Source of the DNA: Ustilago trichophora
Lineage: Eukaryota; Basidiomycota; Ustilaginomycetes; Ustilaginales; Ustilaginaceae
NCBI GenBank assembly: GCA_900323505.1
Contig: OOIN01000018.1
Span: 620,001-684,000 of the forward strand
Direction: 5' to 3'
DNA: 64,000 nucleotides
Shown: piece after piece, positions 43,775 through 52,236 of the stretch
Layout of the letters: the number at the start of each line of letters is the position of its first letter
Numbering within the stretch: position 1 is the stretch's first letter
Notes under the pieces: generated by a model
What the model saw: the letters and a program-made list of their open reading frames with translations, nothing else
What the model was told of the DNA's origin: nothing
Databases searched by the model: none
Position numbers and translations under genes: made by a program

Positions 43775-44983
43775 CTAGGAGGCGTATTTCGCATGTACCA
43801 GGGGTTCGATCTGAGCGAGGATGCCTAGGGTACCCATGTCTAGGAAAGGGCCTATTTGGGATTGGATCATTCCGCAGGTACCGTCTTTAAAATCGCACCA
43901 CCAGTAGCTGTTTTGAATGCCGCACCAGAACAGAGACCTGTCGCTTCTCTTGAACATCGGATGTTCTACCAGCAGACGCAATCCGCCCAACGCCCAAGTT
44001 TTGGGGATACCTTTGACGGTGCAACCTTCAAAGTAGTTTGTGATGGATGGGTCGGTGTTTGGGAATTCTCGATCAATGTCTTGTGCGAGTTTTCCGGTGA
44101 GTTGCTCTTTGATCAGTTCTTCGACACTTTCTGGTGTGAGGATTGCGTTGTGGGTCTTGGGATGGGTTCCACCGTTGAGTAAGGCGATGAGGATCTGACA
44201 GTATTCAGAGGCGTTGGCCCATAATCCGGCTCCTCCGTACTGCACTTCGATCTTGGACTCGTCCGATTGCATCCAGTGCTCGTTGGCAGAGATGATACCT
44301 TCCGGATTTCTATAGTGAGATCCTACGAGTTTGTCGCCCAGTCCAGCTGTCTTTGGAAGAAAACTGGCATTCCTAATCCCCAGAGGTTTAAAAATGTTCT
44401 CCTGGAAATAGTCGTTCAGCGAAAGACCCGAAACCCTTTCAACCACTTGACCTGCCCAATCGATCCCCACCCCATATTCCCACTCCGAACCAGGCTCCGT
44501 CACATACGGACCCATGATACTCTCCTTGGAAGCGTCAAAGCTTTCGATAACTTTTTTGCCCTTTTTTTCCGCGAGATCCTTCAGCTTGTGGTTGAAAAAC
44601 GGATAGCCAAGTCCACAGGTGTGCGTAAGACAGTTCCAAACACTCGGCACCTTCTTGGGCTTGCTTCCGTCGATCATGGTTACACTCTCCATCTCGGCAA
44701 GATACTCGGTAACAGGATCATCAAGTCGAAGCTTACCTCGCTCCACAAGCTGAAGACATGCGATGGCCGTGATGAGCTTGGTACAGCTCGCCACCCAGAA
44801 CATGGAGTCTTTGGTCATCGGATCCGATTTACCGGCTTGTCTGACACCAGAAGATGCCCAGGCGATCTCGTTGCCCGATCTGTCGGCGATGTACATGACT
44901 GCACCTGGAACGGCCATAGGCTGCGAAATGTCGGCTGTGGCTGCGTCGAGTGCCTTTTGAAGTGTCTCTTGGATCGAAGCCAT
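43775..44983 (-). CDS. Serine beta-lactamase-like hydrolase/esterase (class C fold)
   Basis: 402 residues, intronless, ATG at 44983. The nucleophile motif SxxK is S66-C-T-K69 in FWVASCTKLITA. The second motif corresponds to the Tyr in WEYGVGIDWAGQVVE, where the canonical YxN is altered, as in esterase-type members. The helix LQLVERGKLRLDDPVTEYL and the block NCLTHTCGLGYPFFN are typical of the family. Fungal members are mostly esterases or transesterases acting on small esters or polyketide intermediates; true antibiotic resistance is not implied. No signal peptide. A TATAAAATAT lies about 100 bp upstream (45086-45095). Substrate unknown. Confidence 0.85.
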   Translation of the reverse strand: MASIQETLQKALDAATADISQPMAVPGAVMYIADRSGNEIAWASSGVRQAGKSDPMTKDSMFWVASCTKLITAIACLQLVERGKLRLDDPVTEYLAEMESVTMIDGSKPKKVPSVWNCLTHTCGLGYPFFNHKLKDLAEKKGKKVIESFDASKESIMGPYVTEPGSEWEYGVGIDWAGQVVERVSGLSLNDYFQENIFKPLGIRNASFLPKTAGLGDKLVGSHYRNPEGIISANEHWMQSDESKIEVQYGGAGLWANASEYCQILIALLNGGTHPKTHNAILTPESVEELIKEQLTGKLAQDIDREFPNTDPSITNYFEGCTVKGIPKTWALGGLRLLVEHPMFKRSDRSLFWCGIQNSYWWCDFKDGTCGMIQSQIGPFLDMGTLGILAQIEPLVHAKYAS

Positions 44984-45560
44984 GTTTGGAGAGTGTGTGG
45001 GTTTGGCTTTTGGTGTAGAAAAGGTTGTCGTTTTTGTTTGTGAATAGGGATTGGGGAAGGTGAAGAACTTCTGCTCGAAAGGGCCATATTTTATAGGCAT
45101 GCCCGTCATCCAAAGCGCAGGAATAGACGAGGTACGGGTGAGGGGTTGGAACTCTATCTCAACAAAAGAATCACACACATGCACACGTCTGATGCCGGTG
45201 ACAGGTGAGGTACCTCATCAAAAAAGATGAGATGGAGGTCACGCACCAAGATCAAATCTAAGGTCTCATGACCTCTTTTGTGTTCTTTCTCTGCAGCCTA
45301 CAACCAGAGCGACCGCAGTTTTGGCAACGAGGTACGGGAACAAGCATACAGTACAATAGATTGCATGTGATGCAAGCGCTACACTAGAATGCCGCGCAGT
45401 TCCAACCTCGCTTATCACGCAAAGACCTAGCTAAACGTTCGGATCAAAGCAGCGCTTGCCAACTTGGACATGTGCTTAAAAACGCCGTGTGTGGGGAAAC
45501 CCACACACGCACGGTCCATCGAAGCTTTAAAACGTCAAAAAAAGTTCTGTGGCAGGGCAT
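44984..45560. other. Intergenic region upstream of the beta-lactamase-like gene
   Basis: Promoter of the hydrolase, with a TATA-like element at 45086-45095 and one TACAGTA near 45349. No gene seen. Confidence 0.6.
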
Positions 45561-46360
45561 ATGTTTACCCGCCTCTCCTTTCGCATCTTGGGCATGCTCT
45601 CTTTGTGCATTGCGGTTGCGGTTGCATGCAGCACCTGTTGTGATGGTTGTCTGCTTCTAAACACGACTGCCTGTGAGCGCAATGCTTCAAGTACAGAAGT
45701 GCCTACAGCTGAGCATCATCGGTCCCATTCTTGTCCATTGTTGGGCTCTCCTGATCGGTCCCCAGTGAGACCTTCAGCGCGATGACTGCAGCCACAACGC
45801 AACTTCAACAATGTCAAAGCAGAGAGAGGCCATTCCACAACCTTGAGTCAGTGCAGACGAAAGAAAAAACTTGAGTCGACCATATGGTCTCCACACTACA
45901 AGCCGCAAAAGGAGAGTACTGTGGATTTGTTTGCTTCTTTTCGGACGACTCAAAATGGGCAAAATGTGTGGGTTGTGGGCTGTATGAAGGCGAAGGCTGA
46001 ATTGCAATTTGGGGGCAACGTGGACCATTCTTTGCTCAAGGGCGTACGGTGGTCCCGTAACTTGTGCAGTAAGTATGTTGTTACTCCTGTTCGACAACCC
46101 ACAAATGGCGGGACGATCATATGCTGCTGAGCATGCACGACAAAGTCTTCACAGTAAAGGTGCGCCTCGGTCCCAAAAGATGTCACCTCGAGCTTTTCGA
46201 TCCTATGCGATTTAGAACGTGGTGGCATCTTTTGGTTCTCGGCATTGCTGCAGCCTGCCGTGCTTACCCACGTATCCACTATGCCGAAACGCAGATGAAA
46301 GAGGCTACTTCTTTGTGGATTCGCAGTGGCACTAGCCCATTTCTCCCCTTGCACCAATAA
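45561..46360 (+). pseudogene. Possible decayed secreted Cys-rich protein gene (effector-like)
   Basis: A start at 45561 opens a good signal peptide (FRILGMLSLCIAVAVAC) followed by a Cys-rich stretch (CSTCCDGC). The frame meets one TGA at 45783-45785, continues open for 94 codons, and reaches a perfect GTAAGT donor at 46069. Joining to 46155 (after TTCACAG; 86-bp intron) keeps the frame to a stop at 46358-46360, giving 237 codons in all. Reading through the TGA is an interpretation; without it the product is a 74-residue secreted peptide. No family is recognised, and no intron that would remove the TGA has good signals. Alternatives are a functional short secreted protein or chance. Confidence 0.35.
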
Positions 46361-46500
46361 AGTTGTATTGGCGTTGCAGTCAGCACTGTAGACAACCTCA
46401 GTCCGTTCAGATCGGGACACGCGTTAGCATCCGATGCCCATCAACGCAAAATGTACATATGAGCACGACTCCTTTGACCACGACTGTTTTATGACCGCAA

Positions 46501-47193
46501 ATGCGCTCCAGTAGGGAGCATCCCGCAGTTGTATCTTACCGAGGAGGTAGACGTCGGTCCATCCTTGTTTTTTTGCTGCATGCAGATTCCCTTGGTTGGT
46601 CCCACTTCAGACATTGATCATGATAGAGGTTGCATTAATACGAAGCTGATGCTTTGCATCTGCAAAATGCCGTTGATGTGTTTGCGGACCCACCTATGAA
46701 GCTGCGAAGCCAAGCCGCAAAAGTGTACATTATGTGTGGGCATGGCTGTGCAGATTGACTATGTGGCTGGCAAACAATCTGATGCAAACGGTGGCCTCCG
46801 GGCTTGCAGTGGTTCCACTTCATCAGAGGACCTCCTGTCGCCGCCGTCAACTGCGACGAGCCCCACTGCTTTCTTCCGGAAAAGAACATGTTCCCTTTAC
46901 GCAAGTCCTTGATCTCCGTGTTCGTAGCTGATACCGAGGGTCGACCGTTGTCGAAGAAAAGCTGTATTAAACTGAAAAGACTCGGATTTCATCGGATCGC
47001 GGCAACAAAAGTGACGCAAGAGGGTCACCAAGAAGTCACAACGGAGAGGACACCCAAAGATGCGCTTTGCCACAATGATGTTGTGGTGGGTTTGATCATC
47101 CCACCATTAGCGGGCGGGGTGGGACAAAGAGTCCGAAAGGCGCCGAGAGACGAGCGAAGATGGAAACAAAAAGACCAACCGATGGCTCCGTGA
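46501..47193 (+). pseudogene. Possible degenerate protein gene, six internal stops
   Basis: One frame from an ATG at 46501 reads protein-like sequence but has stops at 46615, 46621, 46624, 46636, 46756 and 46780. The last 136 codons (46783-47190) are fully open and carry Cys/Trp-rich segments such as CKRWPPGLQWFHFIRGPP and AVNCDEPHCFLPEKN. A short similarity (KSCIKLKRLG against NLCIKVRLG) links it weakly to the preceding relic. It may be the remnant of a secreted-protein gene in a local family, but could be chance. Confidence 0.28.
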
Positions 47194-47334
47194 AGAAAGG
47201 ATAAATAGCGTGCAAAGTCGCTCCCTCTACGACTCCTCCCTCAACACTCTGCGGTGAGGCTTGGACCGATTTCCCCTTCCTTACAGCGCTGCGAGAGTTT
47301 CTTGCTGCCTGCTAGTCAGCTTCAAGTAGCAGCC

Positions 47335-49227
47335 ATGGCGTTCTACGTTCTCCTGCTTAGTTGTTTTCTTTTGATCCAGACGACTTTTGCACTCTACACT
47401 CCAGTTCGGTCTCCAGCTGAAGAAGCCTTGAACCACCTCTCGCCTCTGGAACACTTCTCCGAGTTTTTTGACCCTTTGGCTACGGCACATGGTGGGGCTC
47501 CATCTTCCAATCCCCATACCGTCCACCCAGTTCAGCTACCTGAAGGGTCTCATCTAAGTCCTGGACCTGCTCAATGGCCAAGTCCGCAAACGTTCTACCC
47601 CCCAGTCCGGTCTCCACCTGAGGTTCACCTGGATTCTCTGGATAGCTTTATCGACTTTTACAACCAGCGCTCTCCTTCACATGGTGGGGCTTCATCCTCG
47701 AATCCTTATCCCGTTCACCAAGGTCGGCTACCTGAAGGGTCTCATCTCAGTTCAGCCCAACAAAGTCAGTACGCTAATCCTCAGCATTGGCAAGGCACCC
47801 ATCATCAGGAATCTCCCTATCCGCAGTCGAGCTCCACCCACGCCCCAAATTATGCCTATCCAGTTCAAGACCATGCCAACCTTTTGACGCCTCAACATGC
47901 AGGTTATCCTTCCAGCTCGACAGGCTATCCTCACAGCGAGGCCAGTCAGCCAATGTTGCAAGATTGGAATCAGCATGCGTGGCGGGACTCCTCATCCCCC
48001 GAACATCCAGCTACTGCTGCCCAGTCGCACGCAGACTTGCACCAGGAAAATGAGCCCGAGGCTGGAAATGATTGGGACATGTACATTCGAATGCTTCAAG
48101 CTGAGCACCCGTATAGAGCATCCGGTGCTTCGAATTCTGCAAGTAGCGGGGCTAGTGAGGTTCGCACGTCTGCTTCGCCAGAGTTCCCGCAAGCGGAGCA
48201 GCAGCAAATGTCTAAACTCGTCACGGACTCGAATCATTTTCCGATTGGCGAGCTCTCTAGTGTAGATCCACTAGAAATGGCGAACAAACCACTTCATATC
48301 GGTTACCAGCAGGACAAACAGACAACAGAGATGATTACTGATCTCAAAAGCAGAGTACTTTCCGTCCGCGCTGGCGGGCGCCGTCAAGATGTACCAAAAG
48401 CCATAGTCAATGCCGAAGCCTTCCTCCGTCACGCAACACACTACCTGACGACGATAGCGTCGTTCGTTGAAGTCTCGTTTGGGAGCAAAAGGTTTCTGCT
48501 TTCTCACCTTTCCCACGTAGTCTACCTATTTCCTGACATGGATGGAGCCGCTGTCTTGGTCTGGGAACTCAAGACGGATGGTGCTGAGGCATTCATGCTA
48601 AGTCGCGGTGCATATAACTTTCGACGCGAATACTGGAATAAACTAGTGGAGGCATCTCCAAATGCGATCTACGACATCCACGCAGTCAGAAGTTGGGTTG
48701 ATAATACATGGTTGTTGTCCGTTCAGAAAAATGGCAACGGTCTCAAGCAACGGGTCACCCCTCGAAGACTTGCAGTCGCCGAAGACCCAGACAGAGTAGT
48801 GTTGGTTACCTCAGTCTCCTACTCGCCAGAGGAAGGCTTAGGATCTGCGCTTCAGGAGAGTGTGAATCGCCACCTGAAGGAGGCGGGCTTGGGAGACGAG
48901 GCTCGATTCAGCACCAAGCAGGAAAAGAATGCTTTGGTCGAGGCTTTGCGCACGAGTCTCTCCCATCGTAATAATATGTGGCAAATCAAGCTTCACGACA
49001 AGCCGTACTTTCTGACCCATTCACGCACCGATTTTGACATCAAAGGCATTCCCAAAAACTATGTCACAATTTGGAGACAACGGGATGGAGACAGCACCCA
49101 ACTAGTGGCCGTTGGGATTTTCCCTTTATCAGTCCATCATTTTCAAAGATGGGTACGAGGTGCTCGACCCGCTTCAGTCACAATCCATGTTCAGCTTCAA
49201 GACTGGCATACAAGGTTCCAGGAGTAG
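47335..49227 (+). CDS. Large secreted protein with internal duplication, effector candidate
   Basis: 630 residues, intronless, ATG at 47335. Signal peptide at about 1-20 (FYVLLLSCFLLIQTTFA). Two copies of a roughly 60-residue unit follow (about 21-78 and 89-145); each has PVRSP, then HGGA/SSNP and LPEGSHLS, and the DNA is similar too. A Pro/Gln/Ser/His-rich low-complexity part (to about 310) leads to a more globular C-terminal half with mixed strands and helices and no Cys. I recognise no domain. Secretion, repeats, low complexity and neighbouring relics fit a smut effector or cell-wall protein; this is inference. The frame extends 27 codons upstream but the chosen ATG starts the signal peptide. 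Confidence 0.7.
   Translation: MAFYVLLLSCFLLIQTTFALYTPVRSPAEEALNHLSPLEHFSEFFDPLATAHGGAPSSNPHTVHPVQLPEGSHLSPGPAQWPSPQTFYPPVRSPPEVHLDSLDSFIDFYNQRSPSHGGASSSNPYPVHQGRLPEGSHLSSAQQSQYANPQHWQGTHHQESPYPQSSSTHAPNYAYPVQDHANLLTPQHAGYPSSSTGYPHSEASQPMLQDWNQHAWRDSSSPEHPATAAQSHADLHQENEPEAGNDWDMYIRMLQAEHPYRASGASNSASSGASEVRTSASPEFPQAEQQQMSKLVTDSNHFPIGELSSVDPLEMANKPLHIGYQQDKQTTEMITDLKSRVLSVRAGGRRQDVPKAIVNAEAFLRHATHYLTTIASFVEVSFGSKRFLLSHLSHVVYLFPDMDGAAVLVWELKTDGAEAFMLSRGAYNFRREYWNKLVEASPNAIYDIHAVRSWVDNTWLLSVQKNGNGLKQRVTPRRLAVAEDPDRVVLVTSVSYSPEEGLGSALQESVNRHLKEAGLGDEARFSTKQEKNALVEALRTSLSHRNNMWQIKLHDKPYFLTHSRTDFDIKGIPKNYVTIWRQRDGDSTQLVAVGIFPLSVHHFQRWVRGARPASVTIHVQLQDWHTRFQE
47396..47765 (+). repeat. Intragenic tandem duplication in the secreted protein gene
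   Basis: Two diverged copies, about 47396-47568 and 47602-47769. The best conserved DNA stretches are CATGGTGGGGCT and CTACCTGAAGGGTCTCATCT, each present once per copy. Confidence 0.7.
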
Positions 49228-49854
49228 GCAAGATGCAACCAGATCTGATCAACAGCAACAGTCAGGGAAGCGTCTCGGACAAAGAATCGCTTGCCCCAAG
49301 CTCGATACAAGTGAAGACAGAATATCAGTGTTTCGTCAAGAGTCTGTTGGCGATTTTATTAGCTGTGCTGGAAGCATCTGTGCTGCACGAATCTGATCTC
49401 TTATCGTAGATCTACAGAACTGTGACAAGAACCTAGCAGTATGAAGATCTGTTTGTTTCAGCGACAAGAAAGCATTCCGGTTGTGCTTGATTTTGTGCAG
49501 GTTCCAAAATGAGAGGTCATCCCAGCGGCGTCTTCGACAAATATCGTCGAGCGAGACATAAGGTTTGCGATCGCCAGAGGACGCTACCGATGGTGATCCG
49601 GTTGGCAGGCAATATACCTAACTGGCCATCAGTCAATAAGATATTTGATCGAACAATTAGCTGGGAACATTCACGTCTGAGGTCCATAGCAACTCTAGAG
49701 CTCGATTACCGATGCATGCTCCATCAGATTCTTGATTTGAACTCTGATGTCGTCCTTGGAGATTGAGTCAGAGAATGGTGGAAATGCCAGGGTTTTATGC
49801 AAAGCCAAATTTCCAGTGATTATATTTATTATAAAGCGATGCTTGTACATGAAA
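49228..49854. other. Intergenic region, no supported gene
   Basis: Contains an 86-codon plus frame (49509-49766) without recognisable domain or good context; not annotated as a gene. Confidence 0.5.
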
Positions 49855-49946
49855 GGGGTTGTAGCTCAGTGGCAGAGCGTCTCGTTTGCATCAGCGAAAT
49901 TGTTCAAACTTCGAGAAGGTCTGGGGTTCAATCCCCCACGACTCCA
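49855..49946 (+). tRNA. tRNA-Ala (anticodon TGC) with a 20-base intron
   Basis: Acceptor GGGGTTG pairs with CGACTCC and includes the G3:U70 wobble that defines alanine tRNAs; the discriminator is A946. The D arm is GCTC-AGTGGCA-GAGC. The anticodon stem TCTCG/CGAGA encloses TTTGCA and, after position 37, a 20-base intron (49891-49910) at the canonical place. The T arm is TGGGG-TTCAATC-CCCCA. The A box (TAGCTCAGTGG) and B box (GGTTCAATCCC) promoters are present, and a run of eight T follows as the Pol III terminator. Confidence 0.95.
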
Positions 49947-50002
49947 TTCACCTTTTTTTTACTCCCTTTTTCTTTTCAGTTTTCTTTTTCCTCCTTTTTT
50001 TA

Positions 50003-50004
<2 letters not shown>

Positions 50005-50062
<58 letters not shown>
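50005..50062. repeat. Poly(T) tract of about 58 bases
   Basis: A T homopolymer 58 bp downstream of the tRNA-Ala, after a T/C-rich stretch. Possible slippage-expanded terminator region or the poly(A) trace of an inserted retrocopy. Confidence 0.85.
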
Positions 50063-50494
50063 CTTCACTTCCTCGTACAACCTTGCACGGTGATGTGATA
50101 CGCTGCTGTTTCCATGATGATGGCCAAAGATAACACCAGGAGGACTTAATCTCCAAATGGGCGGCTCAATTACAGTACCGCCGTGACCAGCCCGGTGATC
50201 TCGTATGGCTCGCTCTACATGGTGCGTTCGAAGCCGGGGGAACGGGATGTTATTTTTGACAAGTCTGTGCACAGCTGGACAGAGTGTGGAGCTTAGACGC
50301 CGGATATGCAGGGTTCAGATGGTCTGTGAATCATCACAACCGACGACCTGGACATCCATCTTCAAGGTCGATCAACGTCCTGTCCATCTTAACTCTCTCT
50401 ATCCAAAACTGACCTGAAGATCTTTTCGTCACTCCTCGCTCAGCACAGAGATCAGACTCCAAACTCCTCCAGCAGGAAAAGCAACAGCAATACG
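50063..50494. other. Upstream region of fructosamine kinase
   Basis: 432 bp, probably promoter. One TACAGTA near 50172. No gene seen. Confidence 0.55.
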
Positions 50495-52228
50495 ATGACG
50501 CTGGACAAGACGCTTGATGCGATTCTCCGGAGCGAATGCTCGCATCTCGGTACGTCGTTTGGCTCACGCGGTGGCTCGCACGTTGTAGTAGCACATCCCT
50601 CTGGTCGGAAGCTCTTTTCCAAGATCGAAAGTGCGGTGGAACAGACCATTGGTGAAGCGGAGAGTCTTCGCGCCATGGGTTTGTCCATCAACACTGGCGA
50701 AATACGAAATCTGGTTCCCGAGGTACATGCTTCAGGCAAAACTGCCGACGACCGTGCATACCTCGTTACAGACTATCTCGATCTCAAGCCTTCGATCGGT
50801 AAAGCCGGTCAAAAGGCGCTGGGTACAAGACTCGCAGAGATGCACAAGAACGGAAGCAACAAAGATGGGCGATTCGGATTTCACGTGGCCACGTACTGCG
50901 GCGTCACTGTGAGTTGAACCCCTTTCAGCACTGATCCTACTCAGCCTTGTTTTGTTTTTTTTGAGGACCCTCCTGTACGGCGATGCGTCCAGCTACTTAT
51001 ACCAACCTTGATTTCGGATGGTTCGAGGGGGGATGTAGCGGCAAGACAATAGCTGGAATACATCGTGGCCCAAGTTCTGGGCTGACCAACGTATAGGTGA
51101 CCTGGTGAAACGGATTCAAGCAAATCAACCCGATGCAGAACTCGACGAGCTCGAAAGACAGATGCGAGACAAGTGTGTATCTTTTCGTCATCAAGTCACA
51201 CTCGATTCGTTCCGACGGGAGCAGCAGCGATTACTGACATGATACCAACTTTCAACGTGCAGGGTATACCCGGTATTGCTCGCTCCGCTCGAAGGCAAGG
51301 TCAAGCCGAGCATCTTACACGGAGACTTGTGGTGAGTATACCTCGTCCAAGAGTAGCTCTGGCGTACCGCAATGGATACTCACCACGCAAACATCTTTCT
51401 TGTGCAATCAACACTTAGGTCGGGCAACGCTGGTACAGTGATCGATTCCGGCGAACCAGCCATTTTTGAGTGAGTTTTAGAAACCTGTTCAGAGACGCTT
51501 TCCAAGTCCACCAAAACCCTCTCGCTGACTTGATTCGAAAACTCTCCCCCCCATTATCTCGTAGTCCGTAAGTCAACAACCTCTCCAGGGCTACTCTTCA
51601 GAACCATCGAACAGCCAGTTCCAACCTAAACCTTGTCCATACCCTAAATACACGCACGCCAGCTCGAGCTACTACGGTCACAACGAAGCAGAGTAAGTAT
51701 CACCTTCAAAACTAGCTTTCGATAACAAGAAACAACATTGCTCACGTATCGCACATTCACGATTCAGACTAGGAATCATGAACATGTTTGGAGGATTCAC
51801 TCAAGACTTTTTCCAAGCCTACCATTCGGTGCTACCCAAAATCGAACCTTACTACGACGAGAGGCTACGTTCGTACGAGTTGTATCATCAGTAAGTGTAT
51901 CCTTCCTGCAATAGTTTTCCCCGATATCAAGTTTGGTTGGAGGAGGAGGAACCTGCGATAAGGCTGACGGAAATTCCCACCATTCGGTCGTTGATGACTC
52001 AACATCTTACCACTGACTGCAGCTTGAATCGTAAGTGTTACACAAATTCCCCGCCCTTTTGTACGCCCATCACACGCGAGACCCGGACTAACACCCACTG
52101 TGGTGACATGATAACCAATACGATATGCTGTAGATTTGCTCATGTTCAAAGGAGGCTACAGATCAGGAGCCATCTCGATCATGCGAGGGCTCATCCGATT
52201 CTGCGACCAAGTCGACAATGCTCCCTAG
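50495..52228 (+). CDS. Fructosamine-3-kinase family protein
   Basis: Nine exons: 50495-50908, 51039-51172, 51263-51331, 51419-51469, 51565-51567, 51663-51692, 51768-51890, 52023-52030 and 52134-52228, total 308 residues, the normal family length. All introns have GT-AG ends, mostly GTAAGT or GTGAGT. The model restores family motifs across junctions: TYCGVTRQDNSWNTSW, SILHGDLWSGN (catalytic loop, Asp base), DPSSYYGHNEAEL (metal-binding Asp) and LYHHLNHLLMFKGGYRSGAI. Exons 5 (3 bases) and 8 (8 bases) are microexons; without exon 5 the DP motif is lost. The enzyme phosphorylates ketosamines on glycated proteins, leading to deglycation, in the cytosol. Its stop is 8 bp from the stop of the convergent HECT gene. 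Confidence 0.87.
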
Positions 52229-52236
52229 TCGTGACT

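Noticed and set aside
45691..45790. Intron removing the TGA in the first relic gene
   Set aside because: Candidate donors at 45673 and 45691 joined to the CTGCAG at 45790 lead into a frame with an early stop; frame-preserving choices have very weak donors or are too short.
49509..49766. 85-residue plus-strand protein upstream of the tRNA
   Set aside because: No recognisable features, weak composition; length is within chance expectation.
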